Shown here piece by piece: positions 27,599-43,353 of a stretch of 64,000 nucleotides of DNA. The first letter of the stretch is position 1, and the number at the start of each line of letters is the position of its first letter. A model generated the notes under the pieces. The model had not been told where the DNA came from. It ran no database searches and saw nothing but the letters and a program-made list of their open reading frames with translations. This stretch comes from Deinococcus radiopugnans ATCC 19172 (GTDB lineage Bacteria > Deinococcota > Deinococci > Deinococcales > Deinococcaceae), in assembly GCF_006335125.1 (NCBI RefSeq), contig NZ_VDMO01000014.1, positions 1 through 64,000 of the forward strand, given 5' to 3'. Both the position numbers and the translations under genes were made by a program.

Positions 27599-28846
27599 AT
27601 GACCCAGCCCTCCGCCGACATCACCGACATCCTGCGAATCGCCGCCGAGAAGGGCGCGTCCGACGTGATCCTGACCGTGGGCATGGCCCCGCAGTTCAAG
27701 ATCGACGGCGTGTACGGCCCGCAGGGGTTCGCCGATCTGGTGCCCACCGAGACGCGCAAGCTGATGTACTCGATGATGAACGAGAAGCAGCAGCGAACCT
27801 TCGAGGAACGCCGCGAGCTGGACTTCAGTTTTGCCCTGGGGGACCGCGCCCGCTTCCGCGTGAACTGCTTTATGCAGCGCGGCAACGTGGGCGGCGTGAT
27901 GCGATTGATCCCCACCAAGATCAAGAGCGCCGCCGAGATGGGCCTGCCGCAGACGGTTGTCGATATCGCAGGCGCGCCGCGCGGACTGGTGCTGGTCACC
28001 GGGCCGACCGGATCGGGCAAGAGCACCACGCTGGCGGCCATGCTGGACCACATCAACTCCACCAAGAAGATGCACATCATGACCATCGAGGACCCTATCG
28101 AGTTCATGCACGCGCACAAGCAGAGCATCATCAACCAGCGCGAGGTCGGCTCCGACACCATGAGCTTCGAGAACGCCCTGCGCGCGGTGCTGCGTCAGGC
28201 CCCCGACGTGATTCTGGTGGGCGAAATGCGCGACCACGAGACGATCAAGGCCGCCGTCACCGCCGCCGAGACCGGGCACCTGGTGATGGGCACGCTGCAC
28301 ACCAACAGCGCCCCGGAATCGATTGACCGCATCGTGGACGTGTTCCCGGAAGAGCAGCAGGAGCAGATCCGGGTGCAGCTCGCCAACAACCTGGTGGCCG
28401 TGATGACCCAGCAGCTGCTGCCGCGACTGGACGGGCAGGGCCGCATCCTGGCCTACGAGCTGCTGATCGCCAACCCCGCCGTGCGCGCCCTGATCCGCGA
28501 GGGCAAGACGTATCAGATCACCAGCGTCATGCAGACCGGCGCACGCGAGGGCATGGTCACCATGGACGCCTTTCTGGCGAACCTGTACCGCCGCCGCATG
28601 ATCAGCTTCGACGTGGGGGCCTCGCGCGCGGTCGATCCCAAGGAATTTGCGCGGCTGGCCAACGACGCCGGGGGGGCCGCCGCCGGAAATCAGCCGCAGG
28701 CCAGTTACACGCCTTCGCCGGCCACTTCTCCAGCTGCGGGGTCCACCAAGGCCACCGGCTGGGGGGAAACGGGGCGGGCGGCAGCCACCACCACCCCCGA
28801 AACAGGCTACGGCGGCCCCGCCAGCTACGGCCGGGGCAAACGCTGA
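27599..28846 (+). CDS. pilT: Type IV pilus retraction ATPase PilT
   Basis: A 415-residue PilT that depolymerises pili for twitching and DNA uptake. Walker A GPTGSGKST lies at about 134-142. The Asp box (IMTIEDPIEF), Walker B VILVGEMRD and the His box (MGTLHTNSA) follow, and the retraction motif is NPAVRALIREGK, a version of AIRNLIRE. The last 60 residues are a low-complexity, probably disordered tail rich in Ala, Gly, Thr and Pro. A 74-base pyrimidine-rich spacer separates it from pilB, and GAGG precedes the ATG. Confidence 0.94.
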   Translation: MTQPSADITDILRIAAEKGASDVILTVGMAPQFKIDGVYGPQGFADLVPTETRKLMYSMMNEKQQRTFEERRELDFSFALGDRARFRVNCFMQRGNVGGVMRLIPTKIKSAAEMGLPQTVVDIAGAPRGLVLVTGPTGSGKSTTLAAMLDHINSTKKMHIMTIEDPIEFMHAHKQSIINQREVGSDTMSFENALRAVLRQAPDVILVGEMRDHETIKAAVTAAETGHLVMGTLHTNSAPESIDRIVDVFPEEQQEQIRVQLANNLVAVMTQQLLPRLDGQGRILAYELLIANPAVRALIREGKTYQITSVMQTGAREGMVTMDAFLANLYRRRMISFDVGASRAVDPKEFARLANDAGGAAAGNQPQASYTPSPATSPAAGSTKATGWGETGRAAATTTPETGYGGPASYGRGKR

Positions 28847-28870
28847 CCGTCCGCTTCCAGGCCCCAAAAA

Positions 28871-28900
28871 GCCGCCCCGCCGATGAACTGGCGGGGCGGC
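28871..28900. terminator. Bidirectional terminator between pilT and lon
   Basis: GCCGCCCCGCC and GGCGGGGCGGC make an 11-bp stem with an 8-base loop. TTCTCTTCTC follows on the plus strand and TTTTT on the minus strand, so it can end both converging transcripts. Confidence 0.85.
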
Positions 28901-28915
28901 TTCTCTTCTCTGGGG

Positions 28916-31351
<2,436 letters not shown>

Positions 31352-31423
31352 CTTTGCTCCTTGGGACTGTGCTCCGCCGGGGCGGGGACAGTTGAATAGA
31401 TCAGTCTAACGCGGGGACATGAA

Positions 31424-31449
31424 TGAAAACGACACCCCCGCAGGGTGTC
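31424..31449 (-). terminator. Terminator after clpX
   Basis: A 7-bp GACACCC/GGGTGTC stem with a 5-base loop is followed on the minus strand by GTTTTC. It lies between the clpX stop and the lon promoter, separating the two units. Confidence 0.6.
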
Positions 31450-31499
31450 CCAGAATTCTAGGAGTCACCGCGCGGGGATGCTGTAAGCTCGGTTGCCTT

Positions 31500-33316
<1,817 letters not shown>

Positions 33317-33323
33317 GCGCGCG

Positions 33324-33329
33324 ATTATA
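33324..33329 (-). promoter_or_regulatory. Consensus -10 box of clpP
   Basis: A perfect TATAAT on the minus strand ends seven bases before the clpP ATG and no ribosome site intervenes. Transcription would begin at or next to the start codon. No clear -35 hexamer is visible. Confidence 0.65.
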
Positions 33330-33370
33330 GGGCGGATGCGGCGGGGAAACGTGGGGAATGCGGGGGTGGG

Positions 33371-33751
33371 CTAGCCTCTGGAAGCGCCCAGCACGTTGCC
33401 CACCCAGATCAGCCCAAAGCAGACGCTTCCGGCGATCAGGGCGAGGAGCACGTCCTTGAAAGGCAGCGCCACGGCGGGCGTGCCCTGCCCCACACGCGCC
33501 CTGTCGCCCGCCTCCTGTCCCTGGCTCTGGAAGGCCCCCCACACGAAGATTCCCGCCATCACCCACAGCCCGGTGCCTGCAACATTCAGCGCCGAGACCA
33601 TGCCGTCCCAGCCCCGCTGGCTGACGGAAGAGGCATACAGGGCGGCCAGAGCAGACGCGCCCAGACCGTAGAGAACGCCTCGCAGGAGCAGGGTCAGCAG
33701 GAAGGCCAGGCGTGTCTGGGGCAGCTCCTGGCCTCCCTTCGAGATCCGCAT
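33371..33751 (-). CDS. Small membrane protein with three helices
   Basis: A 126-residue protein with three predicted membrane segments: about 17-42 (LLLRGVLYGLGASALAALYA), 54-76 (LNVAGTGLWVMAGIFVWGAF) and 100-121 (VLLALIAGSVCFGLIWVGNV). I do not recognise the family. The start at 33751 has CATACT 6 bases upstream; longer frames run into antisense of the neighbouring MerR gene. It is 54 bases from the clpP start. Confidence 0.55.
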   Translation of the reverse strand: MRISKGGQELPQTRLAFLLTLLLRGVLYGLGASALAALYASSVSQRGWDGMVSALNVAGTGLWVMAGIFVWGAFQSQGQEAGDRARVGQGTPAVALPFKDVLLALIAGSVCFGLIWVGNVLGASRG

Positions 33752-33909
33752 AGGGCAAGTATGCCGCTGCACCGTGCGGCGTGTGGCGCGCTCTTCCCAG
33801 TCGGCCTCCTGGCCGCCGCGAGGCGGAACGGCAGCGCGTGGACGTGCAAGCGGGGGTGTGGAAGAGCAGAGGGAGGGCATCCGGGGGCAGCTCCATCCCC
33901 GGCCAGCCC

Positions 33910-33946
33910 TTGACTTTCCTGCTGCTGGAACGCTTAGGGTTCCGAT
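33910..33946 (+). promoter_or_regulatory. MerR-type promoter with 19-bp spacer
   Basis: TTGACT (33910-33915) and TAGGGT (33935-33940) are separated by exactly 19 bases, the stretched spacing that MerR regulators correct by twisting DNA. A GGAAC/GTTCC inverted repeat (33927-33931 and 33939-33943) overlaps the -10. The ATG is 6 bases after the -10, so the message is predicted leaderless and autoregulated. Confidence 0.65.
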
Positions 33947-34735
33947 ATGCAAGGTCAGCTGATCATCTCCCGCTTTGCTGTACTCACGGGCCTGTCCCCA
34001 AAGACCCTGAGGTATTACGACGAGATCGGCCTGCTCCGTCCTGAATCGATCGACGAAGCCACCGGGTACAGGTATTACGGCGTCTCTCAGGTTCAGCGGG
34101 CCGTCAACGTGCGGCGCTGGCGACAACTGGGCATGCCGCTCGACGACATTCGGCAGCTGATGCATCAGCCTGACCGCGTCAGGGAGGTCTTGCTTCGTCA
34201 TGAACAACGTTTGAAGGTCGAGATTGAACACCGCCAGCAGGCCATCACGCACCTGCACCGTTCCCTTCAGGAGGTTTCCATGAACTACCGGATAGAACAG
34301 CTTCCCGTCGTTCAGACCCTGACCATCTCCACCCGTCTCCAGCCGCCACATTACAAGGTGATCCCCGAAGCCTTGCAGGAGCTGATGCGCTACAAGAAGG
34401 CCCAGGGCTACACGAGCGACTCACCGAGCTTCTTCGTGCATCACAACGACGACCATGAAGGGGGGAGTCTGGTGGAGGTCTGCCTGCCCGTCACGGGTCG
34501 GGTAAAACCCGAGGGGCGAATCGAGGTGAGGACGTTCGGAGGTGAAAAGGCCTTCATCGGGCGGTTTGTAGGCCCTTACGATAGAACTGGGGCCGCCTAC
34601 TCGGTGGTGGTGGAAGAGGCGTTGCGACGTGGCCTGAGCATCACAGGGGTGACGGCAGAGTTCTACGTCAAAAGCGTTCCAGACACGCCGAATCCCGCAG
34701 AGTACGAAACCGATATCGCGTTCTTTCTCCAGTGA
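33947..34735 (+). CDS. MerR family regulator with GyrI-like effector domain
   Basis: A 262-residue BmrR-like regulator. The N-terminal winged helix begins [20 protein letters not shown] and continues with [16 protein letters not shown] long dimerisation helix (about 76-112) and a C-terminal GyrI-like/AraC effector-binding domain ([20 protein letters not shown], then [13 protein letters not shown]) follow. Such proteins sense cationic drugs or dyes and activate efflux or their own gene. No efflux gene is adjacent, so autoregulation through the 19-bp spacer promoter is the only visible target. Confidence 0.85.
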   Translation: MQGQLIISRFAVLTGLSPKTLRYYDEIGLLRPESIDEATGYRYYGVSQVQRAVNVRRWRQLGMPLDDIRQLMHQPDRVREVLLRHEQRLKVEIEHRQQAITHLHRSLQEVSMNYRIEQLPVVQTLTISTRLQPPHYKVIPEALQELMRYKKAQGYTSDSPSFFVHHNDDHEGGSLVEVCLPVTGRVKPEGRIEVRTFGGEKAFIGRFVGPYDRTGAAYSVVVEEALRRGLSITGVTAEFYVKSVPDTPNPAEYETDIAFFLQ

Positions 34736-34756
34736 TCTCTGGCCTCATGTCAATAT

Positions 34757-34790
34757 AAAAAGGCGAGGCGGAATCAAATCCAGCCTCGCC
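34757..34790 (-). terminator. Terminator of the RNase J gene
   Basis: An 8-bp GGCGAGGC/GCCTCGCC stem with a 13-base loop is followed on the minus strand by TTTTTATATT. It also lies just past the MerR stop and may serve both converging genes. Confidence 0.8.
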
Positions 34791-34806
34791 CTTATGTGAT
34801 TCTCCT

Positions 34807-36465
<1,659 letters not shown>

Positions 36466-36739
36466 TTGGAAATCTCCGTGTTGCGTGGCCCGTCATGGGG
36501 GCCAGATGCTCTGAATGCAGCGGTGGCCCAAGAAATGCGGCCTGGAGGCAGTCAGGAAGGGTGTTTCTGAACTGCTGCGGTTGTGTCGCCCGTTCCCAGC
36601 TTTGGCAAGCCGAACTCATGGCGCGATGTCAGCAGGCTAGCACGTCAGGCGGTGAGGCACGCGCACGGGCGGCGGTGCCCCCAGTACGCCCCGCCCATTG
36701 GCCGCGTCCTCAAACGGCGTAAGGGCGTATCATGAGGGC

Positions 36740-37405
<666 letters not shown>

Positions 37406-37411
37406 GCCGTC

Positions 37412-39805
37412 TTGCCTGACGTGAGCGCCCCGACCGACGTGCCCGACCTGCCCGCCGAGACCCCATCCGCCGCTGCCCCCTTTGTCGGGGCCGAGGCCGC
37501 CGCCCTGCTGTCGGCCCTGCCCGACCCCACGGTGTGGGTGCGGGCGGACGGCCAGTTCACGCTGAACGCCGCCGCGCACGAGCGTCTGGGGGCCGCAGAC
37601 GGCCAGCCGCACAACTGGACCGCCCTGTTTCTGCCGGAAGCCGCCCAGGCGCTGCGCGGCGCCACCGCCCTGGCGCTGCGCGGAGAGGCCTCCCGGCTGT
37701 CGGTCACCATGCCCGGCGCGGTGGCCCCCGCGCTGGCCACCGTCACCCCCGCCGGGCCAGGGGCGGCGCTGCTGCATTTCCGGGAGTCGCACGACCCGCT
37801 GGAAGTGGCGCTGGAGATCATGGACAGCCTGGGCCTGGGCATGACCGTGCAGGGGTCAGACACCCGGATTCTGCACGCCAATGCCTCGGCCCCGGCCATC
37901 CTGGGCCTCAGCCCCGAACAGCTCAGCGGGCGCGATTCGCTGGACCCGCGCTGGCAGGCCGTCCACCCCGACGGTTCGGCGTTTCCTGGCACCACCCATC
38001 CGTCGGTCCAGGCGCTACAGACCGGGCAGGCGCAGCTGGAGGTGCCGATGGGCGTGTTCCACCCGGCCACCGGAGAATGGCGCTGGCTGGAGGTCACCGC
38101 CATTCCGCGCCGCGCGCCGGGCATGGACCGCCCCGCCCAGGTCACCACCGTGTTCGCCGACGTGACCGAGCGGCGACACACCCGCGAGGAGCTGCGCCGC
38201 AGCGAGCAGCGCTTCCGCTCGCTGGTGGAGGCCACCGCGCAGATCGTGTTCACGGCGGACGCGCAGGGCCACTTTGCTGGCCGTCAACACGACTGGGAAG
38301 CGTTCACCGGCCAGGCCCCAGCGCAGTACCTGAACCCCGAGGCCGCCGTCGAGGCCATTCATCCGGAAGACCGGGAGCCGACGCTGCGGGCCTGGGCCGA
38401 AATTCTGGACAGTGGGCAGGCCTACACCATCGAACACCGCCTGCGCCGCGCCGACGGCGTGTACGTGCCCATGCAGATCCGCGCGGTGCCGCTGCGCGGC
38501 GAGGACGGCAGCGTGCGCGAATGGGTGGGCACCTACACCGACATCAGCGCCGTGCGCGAGGCCGAGGCCGCCCTGAAGGCGCTGAATGCCCAGCTGGAGG
38601 GCCGCGTGGCGGTCCGCACCCAGGAGCTGGCCGACGTCACGCGCTTTTCCACGCTGCTGCTGACGGCGGCGGGCGAGGGCGTGTTCGGGCTGGACGCCTC
38701 GGGCCGCACCACCTTCGCCAATCCGGCGGCGGCGCGGCTGCTGGGATACAGCGTCGAGCGCCTGATCGGCAGCCATCAGCACGCGCTGATCCACCACAGT
38801 CACCCCGACGGCACGCCGTACCCGGTGACCGAGTGTCCCATCCACCAGACCCTGCAAGACGGCCAGACCCGCCGCCTGGAACACGACGTGCTGTGGCACG
38901 CCCAGGGCCATCCGGTGCCGGTGTCGTGCGTGGTCACGCCGATGCACTCGGGCACCGGGCAGATCACAGGCGCGGTGCTGATGGTGCAGGACACCACCGA
39001 ACGCCTGCGCGTCCAGACCCAGCTGCAGGAGGCCATCGCGGAGCTGGAGCGCAGCAACACCGATCTGGAACAGTTCGCGTACATCGCCAGCCATGACCTG
39101 CAGGAGCCGCTGCGGACGCTGGGCAGCTACGCCGAGCTGCTGGGCCGGCGCTACGAGGGCCAGCTCGACGAGCGCGCCGGCCTGTACCTGGGCTTTATGC
39201 AGGACGCGGTGGGGCGTATGCGCGGCCTGATCCAGGACCTGCTGGAATTCTCGCGGGTGGGCCGGGGCGAGAGCGCGCCCGCGCCGCTGGCGCTGGACGC
39301 GGCCATGCAGGCGGCGGTCCACAGCGTGGAGGCGGCCCTGCAGGGCGACGGCACGCCGGGGGACCGGGCCAGCCTGACGTGGGAGACCCCCCACACCGTG
39401 CTGGCCCACGCCCCGCTGATCGCGCCGCTGCTGACCAATCTGGTGGGCAACGGCCTGAAATTCACCGCCCCCGGACAGCCCGCGCGCGTGCAGGTCCAGT
39501 CGCGCCGCGAGGGTGACCTGATCCACATCACGGTGCGCGACAACGGCATCGGCATCGCGCCGGAGTACCAGGAGCGGGTCTTTGATATCTTTCAGCGCCT
39601 GCACCGCCGCGAGGATTACGCCGGAAACGGAATGGGGCTGGCCATCTGTCGTAAGATTGTCGAGCATCACGGGGGAACGCTGTGGCTGGAATCCGTGCCG
39701 TTGCCCGCCCCGGACCACGGCAGCACCTTTCACTTCACCCTGCCTGCCGCCCCCGAAGAGTCCTCCCCCTCCACCCCGGTACCCCCAGAACCCCACCATG
39801 CCTGA
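37412..39805 (+). CDS. Multi-PAS sensor histidine kinase
   Basis: A 797-residue soluble kinase without membrane segments. Three or four PAS-like modules are visible: residues about 30-120, 130-250 (ending FADVTERRHTREEL), 260-385 (RFRSLVEATAQIVFTADAQG to YTDISAVREAEAAL) and 410-535. A phytochrome-type HisKA follows, with the phosphorylated His near 561 in YIASHDLQEPLRTLGSY, then the HATPase domain (LLTNLVGNGLKFT, DNGIGIAPE, GNGMGLAICRKI). It starts six bases after the DrRRA stop at TTG 37412, or GTG 37421. It probably signals to DrRRA and/or the following receiver. Confidence 0.88.
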   Translation: MPDVSAPTDVPDLPAETPSAAAPFVGAEAAALLSALPDPTVWVRADGQFTLNAAAHERLGAADGQPHNWTALFLPEAAQALRGATALALRGEASRLSVTMPGAVAPALATVTPAGPGAALLHFRESHDPLEVALEIMDSLGLGMTVQGSDTRILHANASAPAILGLSPEQLSGRDSLDPRWQAVHPDGSAFPGTTHPSVQALQTGQAQLEVPMGVFHPATGEWRWLEVTAIPRRAPGMDRPAQVTTVFADVTERRHTREELRRSEQRFRSLVEATAQIVFTADAQGHFAGRQHDWEAFTGQAPAQYLNPEAAVEAIHPEDREPTLRAWAEILDSGQAYTIEHRLRRADGVYVPMQIRAVPLRGEDGSVREWVGTYTDISAVREAEAALKALNAQLEGRVAVRTQELADVTRFSTLLLTAAGEGVFGLDASGRTTFANPAAARLLGYSVERLIGSHQHALIHHSHPDGTPYPVTECPIHQTLQDGQTRRLEHDVLWHAQGHPVPVSCVVTPMHSGTGQITGAVLMVQDTTERLRVQTQLQEAIAELERSNTDLEQFAYIASHDLQEPLRTLGSYAELLGRRYEGQLDERAGLYLGFMQDAVGRMRGLIQDLLEFSRVGRGESAPAPLALDAAMQAAVHSVEAALQGDGTPGDRASLTWETPHTVLAHAPLIAPLLTNLVGNGLKFTAPGQPARVQVQSRREGDLIHITVRDNGIGIAPEYQERVFDIFQRLHRREDYAGNGMGLAICRKIVEHHGGTLWLESVPLPAPDHGSTFHFTLPAAPEESSPSTPVPPEPHHA

Positions 39806-40259
39806 CACCCCCCTGCACCCGCCCGCCATGCGCCAGGTCGAGATCCTTCTCGTCGAGGACAGCGAACCCGACATCCTGCTGACCCTGGAAGCCTTCGAGG
39901 AAGCCCGCGTGCCCAACCGGCTGCATGTGGCGCGCGACGGCGTGGAGGCCCTGCGTTTCCTGCGGAGCGAGGGCGAATATGCCGATGCCCCGCGTCCGGA
40001 CCTGATTCTGCTGGACATCAACATGCCGCGCAAGAACGGCCTGGAAGTGCTGCGCGAGATCAAGGCCGACCCGGCGCTGGGCAGCATTCCGGTCCTGATG
40101 CTGACCACCAGCCAGGCCGACGACGACGTGCGCCACTCCTACGAACGCCACGCCAGCGGCTACATGGTCAAGCCGGTGGGCTTCGAGAACTTTTTGCACG
40201 CCATCCGCGCCTTCGAGGACTTCTGGTTGACCTTCGTGCGCTTCCCGCCGCGCGTGTAA
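39798..40259 (+). CDS. Rcp1-like single-domain response regulator
   Basis: A 153-residue CheY-like receiver without an output domain. The acid pair is at Glu20/Asp21 (LLVEDSEPD), phosphoacceptor Asp73 is in LLDINMPRKNGLEVL, and Lys125 is in MVKPVGFENFLHAI. Such receivers pair with phytochrome-type kinases. It overlaps the kinase stop by eight bases, so the two are coupled; an internal ATG at 39828 would give a 143-residue protein. It may act as phosphate relay or sink for the kinase. Confidence 0.85.
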   Translation: MPDTPLHPPAMRQVEILLVEDSEPDILLTLEAFEEARVPNRLHVARDGVEALRFLRSEGEYADAPRPDLILLDINMPRKNGLEVLREIKADPALGSIPVLMLTTSQADDDVRHSYERHASGYMVKPVGFENFLHAIRAFEDFWLTFVRFPPRV

Positions 40260-40281
40260 CGAAACTGCACCCAGACCCAGG

Positions 40282-40318
40282 GGCGAAGGCCCTCTCGCCC
40301 CGGCAGAGGGCCTTCGCC
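40282..40318 (+). terminator. Strong hairpin after the kinase operon
   Basis: GGCGAAGGCCCTCT and its exact complement form a 14-bp stem with a 9-base loop, starting 22 bases after the receiver gene. The following T-run is missing, so termination may be Rho-assisted. Confidence 0.65.
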
Positions 40319-40337
40319 GTGCCCTGGACCGCCGTGT

Positions 40338-40475
40338 CATACGGATTCCGTTTGTTTCGTGTAGAGATCGGGACAGCTCCGATCTCTACACTCCACGTCC
40401 GGAACCCGTCTTTCTCCTCCTCGCTTTGCTCGGATTTCCAGGTGTTTTCAACACCTTTCAATCGGAGTCCGTATC
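40338..40475 (-). repeat. 138-bp structured repeat, copy 1
   Basis: Ends ATACGGATTCCG (40339-40350) and CGGAGTCCGTAT (40463-40474) pair over 12 bp with one G-T wobble. Inside are a 13-bp hairpin GTGTAGAGATCGG with a 7-base loop (40359-40391), a core with CCACGTCCGGAACCCG, and an AGGTGTT/AACACCT hairpin (40440-40456). Copy 2 at 54155-54292 has the same length, ends and core but different, fully compensated stems. The TGA stop of the HD-domain gene (40474-40476) overlaps the element end. Confidence 0.85.
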
Positions 40476-41019
40476 ACACCGGCGCGGAGTCCATCTCCCG
40501 CATGGCCGTCAGGACATGGGCCATGTGCTCGTCGAGGTCCACGTCCAGTTCCTGCGCGCCCTGCTGCACCTCTTCCCGGTTGACGCCCGCCGCGAAGGCC
40601 CGGTTCTTGAAGCGCTTTTTCAGGCTTTTTAGCTCCACCTGCCGCACGTCGCCGTCCGGGCGGACCAGCGCCGCCGCCTGCACCAGTCCGGTCAGTTCGT
40701 CCACCGCGAACAGCGTCTGTGCCAGCCGGGTGGTGCGCGGCGTGCCCGTGTAGGCCGCGTGGCCCATGATCGCGTCCAGCACCTCGGGGGAAGTGTCGGT
40801 GTTCTGCCGCAGGTACTGTACCCCCCACGTCGGATGTTCTTCGGGATGCAACTCGTAGTCGAAGTCGTGCAGCAGCCCGGTCACGGCGTACTGTTCCTCG
40901 TCCTCGCCCCAGTGGCGGGCGTACCAGCGCATGGCGGCCTCCACGTTCAGCATGTGCCGCCGCAACGACGCCGACGGGGTGTGTTCCAGCATGAGCGTGT
41001 AGGCCTGTTCGCGGTTCAT
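40474..41019 (-). CDS. HD-domain phosphohydrolase family protein
   Basis: A 181-residue protein with an HD metal site: His22 (SLRRHMLNVE), the HD pair His51-Asp52 (GLLHDFDYE), and a later His and Asp in IMGHAAYTG and FAVDELTG. HD proteins of this size hydrolyse nucleotides or other phosphate esters; substrate unknown. The tail is charged and helical. TAGACT lies 7 bases before the ATG (41027-41032). Its stop codon is formed by the end of the 138-bp element, so insertion may have set its C-terminus. Confidence 0.82.
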   Translation of the reverse strand: MNREQAYTLMLEHTPSASLRRHMLNVEAAMRWYARHWGEDEEQYAVTGLLHDFDYELHPEEHPTWGVQYLRQNTDTSPEVLDAIMGHAAYTGTPRTTRLAQTLFAVDELTGLVQAAALVRPDGDVRQVELKSLKKRFKNRAFAAGVNREEVQQGAQELDVDLDEHMAHVLTAMREMDSAPV

Positions 41020-41115
41020 GGGCCGCAGTCTAATGAATGGAGGCCACCCGCGCGTCTGCGGCTGGCTCCCGTACCTCGCGGTGCGCCCTTCTGCCCGCCG
41101 CGTTCAGCCCTCAGC

Positions 41116-41709
41116 TCAGCGGATGTAGTTGGCCCACTCCGGCTGCCAGTGGGCGAACTGGCCGTGCGCGTAGACGCCGAAGGTGGGGGCGTGCGGACGG
41201 GTCCGCAGCGGCATGGCGGCCTCGTCGGGGGTGCGGTCCCCCTTGCGCTGGTTGCAGGCGCGGCAGGCGGTGACCACGTTGTCCCAGTTGTGCCGCCCAC
41301 CGCGCGAACGGGGCAACACGTGGTCCATGGTCAGTTCCTCGGAGGCGCCGCAGTACTGGCAGGTGAAGGTGTCGCGGCGCAGGACGTTGCGGCGGTTGAA
41401 CGGCACCGGATGCACGCGTGGGCGGCGCACGTAACGGCGCAGGCGGATCACGCTGGGCACGGTCAGGGTGGTGCTGGGCGAGCGGATCACGTCGCCGCTG
41501 TCTTCCAGCACCTCGGCCACGCCGTACTGCAGCAGCGTGATGGCCCGCTTGGTGCTGGTGACGTGCAGCGGCTCGTAAGAGGCATTCAGCACCAGCACGC
41601 GCGGCGCGTTCAGGTCCGGCACCACGCGCGCCCCGGCGTTGACGTCCGGAACTGCGGCGGTGCCGTGAGATGGTCGCCCGAGTTCTTCCACCTTGCCCTT
41701 GACTGTCAT
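41116..41709 (-). CDS. HNH endonuclease family protein
   Basis: A 197-residue protein. The N-terminal half (VLVLNASYEPLHVTSTKRAI and LLQYGVAEVLE) and C-terminal HNH core (CQYCG, LTMDHVLPRSRGG, NVVTACRACNQRKGDRTPDE) match a widespread cellular HNH family of unknown role. Four Cys bind zinc beside the catalytic DH. I chose ATG 41709 because TAGAAT (41717-41722) lies 7 bases upstream, a leaderless arrangement; ATG 41718 is the alternative. Confidence 0.85.
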   Translation of the reverse strand: MTVKGKVEELGRPSHGTAAVPDVNAGARVVPDLNAPRVLVLNASYEPLHVTSTKRAITLLQYGVAEVLEDSGDVIRSPSTTLTVPSVIRLRRYVRRPRVHPVPFNRRNVLRRDTFTCQYCGASEELTMDHVLPRSRGGRHNWDNVVTACRACNQRKGDRTPDEAAMPLRTRPHAPTFGVYAHGQFAHWQPEWANYIR

Positions 41710-41851
41710 GCCCCGCATTCTATGGCCTGAAATTCATAAGAATGTTGGCCAGGGTGCCTAGGGCTGGGACGGCGGGAATACGTGCAATGACTCAGGCGGG
41801 AGCAGCGTGTGCGGCGCGAAAAAGGGAAGCAGCGGGAAAGCAGGCTGCGCT

Positions 41852-42505
41852 CTAGCCGGTCCGCAGCCCGCCGCGCAGCAGTTCCAGCACGCCGTCGGCG
41901 ACGTATTGCACGGCCAGCGCGCCCAGCAGCACGCCCAGCACGCGGGTCACCACGTGCACGCCGGTCACGCCGATCACGCGGGCGATCTGGCCGCTCAGGC
42001 GCAGGGCCAGGTAGCACAGCAGCAGCACGGCGGCGGTCACCAGAAACACCACCGTCAGCAGCAGCACATTGCCGTGCGCGGTGTTGGCCTGAATCATGAT
42101 CGAGGCCAGCGTGCCGGGACCGGCGATCAGCGGAATCGCCAGCGGAAACACGCTGATGTCCTGGCGCTCCTGGGCCTCCTGCTCCTCCTCGGCGGTTTCC
42201 TTGCTGCCGCTGGGCCGCGCGAACACCATGTCCAGCGCGATCAGGAACAGCAGCACCCCGCCCGCCACCCGGAAGGCGCTCAGGCTGATGCCCAGGTGCT
42301 CCAGCAGCGCGCGGCCCACCAGCCCGAACACCAGGATGATGCCCCCGGCCACCAGCGCGGCCTTCAGGGCCACCCGTCTCCGCTCGAAACTGGGCCGGTT
42401 GCCCGCCAGCCCGATAAAGATCGGCGCGAGGCCAATCGGGTCCATGACCACCAGCATCGTTAAAAATGTTTGCAGGGCAATGCTGGAGACCTCGGTCACG
42501 TTCAC
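41852..42505 (-). CDS. MarC family integral membrane protein
   Basis: A 217-residue membrane protein with six predicted helices. Family signatures are [16 protein letters not shown] at the N-terminus and [20 protein letters not shown] in the middle, which form a re-entrant repeat. The loop between helices 3 and 4 is acidic ([12 protein letters not shown]). MarC function is unresolved despite its early association with drug resistance. The GTG at 42505 is chosen: TACGGT lies 7 bases upstream. Confidence 0.85.
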   Translation of the reverse strand: MNVTEVSSIALQTFLTMLVVMDPIGLAPIFIGLAGNRPSFERRRVALKAALVAGGIILVFGLVGRALLEHLGISLSAFRVAGGVLLFLIALDMVFARPSGSKETAEEEQEAQERQDISVFPLAIPLIAGPGTLASIMIQANTAHGNVLLLTVVFLVTAAVLLLCYLALRLSGQIARVIGVTGVHVVTRVLGVLLGALAVQYVADGVLELLRGGLRTG

Positions 42506-42584
42506 GCGGCTTACCGTAACACCCGGGAAGGCGGGCATGTGCGGGTCACCGCGACGCCGGGGGCTCACCCGCGCCGGCGCAGCT

Positions 42585-43268
42585 CTACTTGACTTCGGCG
42601 GGGCGGACGTTGACCTCCAGCGTGCCGTCCGCGCTGATCGTCCGGCCGTCCCTGACGACGCGGCCCTGCACCCCGGCGGTGTAGGTGTTGATGCCCGTGC
42701 CCGGCTGAACCGTGATGGTCAGCGGAAACACCTCGCCGGCACGCGCCGTGGTCTTCGGCAGGGTCACGACGATGCCCGCCGCGCTGCCCTGGCCGCTCAA
42801 GGTGAACTCGCCGGGGTAATCCTGCGCGGTAAAGCCGCCGATGCGCCCGGTCAGTTCGCGCGACTCACCCACCCGCAGCGTGACGCTGGAAATGGAATCC
42901 CCCCCCGCCGGGGCCAGCACGACGTAGCCGCCCGCGCAGCCGCTGCCGCGCAGCACCGCGATGTCACGCGCGCCCACGAACAGCGCGGGCAGCAGCGAGG
43001 CCACCACCAGCCCCAGCCCCAGCGCCGCCCGCCCCGCCCGCCGCCAGTTGACGGCCGTGAACGCCAGCCCCCCCGGCCCCAGCAACAGCGGCACGATCAG
43101 CGCCAGCAGCGTGCGGCCCTCGCAGGGGGTGGTCAGCAGCGCGTCGGCCAGCGCGCGCACCGCGAAGGTGACCAGCGTGCCCAGGCCCCAGCCCAGCAGA
43201 AAAGACGGCAGGAATTCCTGAACGCGGTAGGTCGGGAATTCCTGCGGGGTGGGCTGCGGGTCGGTCAT
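42585..43268 (-). CDS. Membrane protein with exported Ig-like C-terminal domain
   Basis: A 227-residue protein. Three hydrophobic segments lie at about 20-40 ([20 protein letters not shown]), 54-75 ([20 protein letters not shown]) and 82-100 ([18 protein letters not shown]). The C-terminal 110 residues form a beta-rich domain ([44 protein letters not shown]) like bacterial Ig or DUF-type extracellular folds. Function unknown. Start at 43268; TACGCT lies 10 bases upstream. Confidence 0.6.
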   Translation of the reverse strand: MTDPQPTPQEFPTYRVQEFLPSFLLGWGLGTLVTFAVRALADALLTTPCEGRTLLALIVPLLLGPGGLAFTAVNWRRAGRAALGLGLVVASLLPALFVGARDIAVLRGSGCAGGYVVLAPAGGDSISSVTLRVGESRELTGRIGGFTAQDYPGEFTLSGQGSAAGIVVTLPKTTARAGEVFPLTITVQPGTGINTYTAGVQGRVVRDGRTISADGTLEVNVRPAEVK

Positions 43269-43353
43269 AACGGGGGGCAGCGTAGCGCGGCCAGGGGGGG
43301 ACGAATGCCGCCGAACCGAACCTCCGGCCCCGCGCACTCCGGCTGCCGGGCGA

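Noticed and set aside
34744..34760. CATGTCAATATAAA-like sequence resembling an RDRM
   Set aside because: Only about half the positions match, the right half-site is missing, and it lies between two gene ends, where it forms part of a terminator tail.
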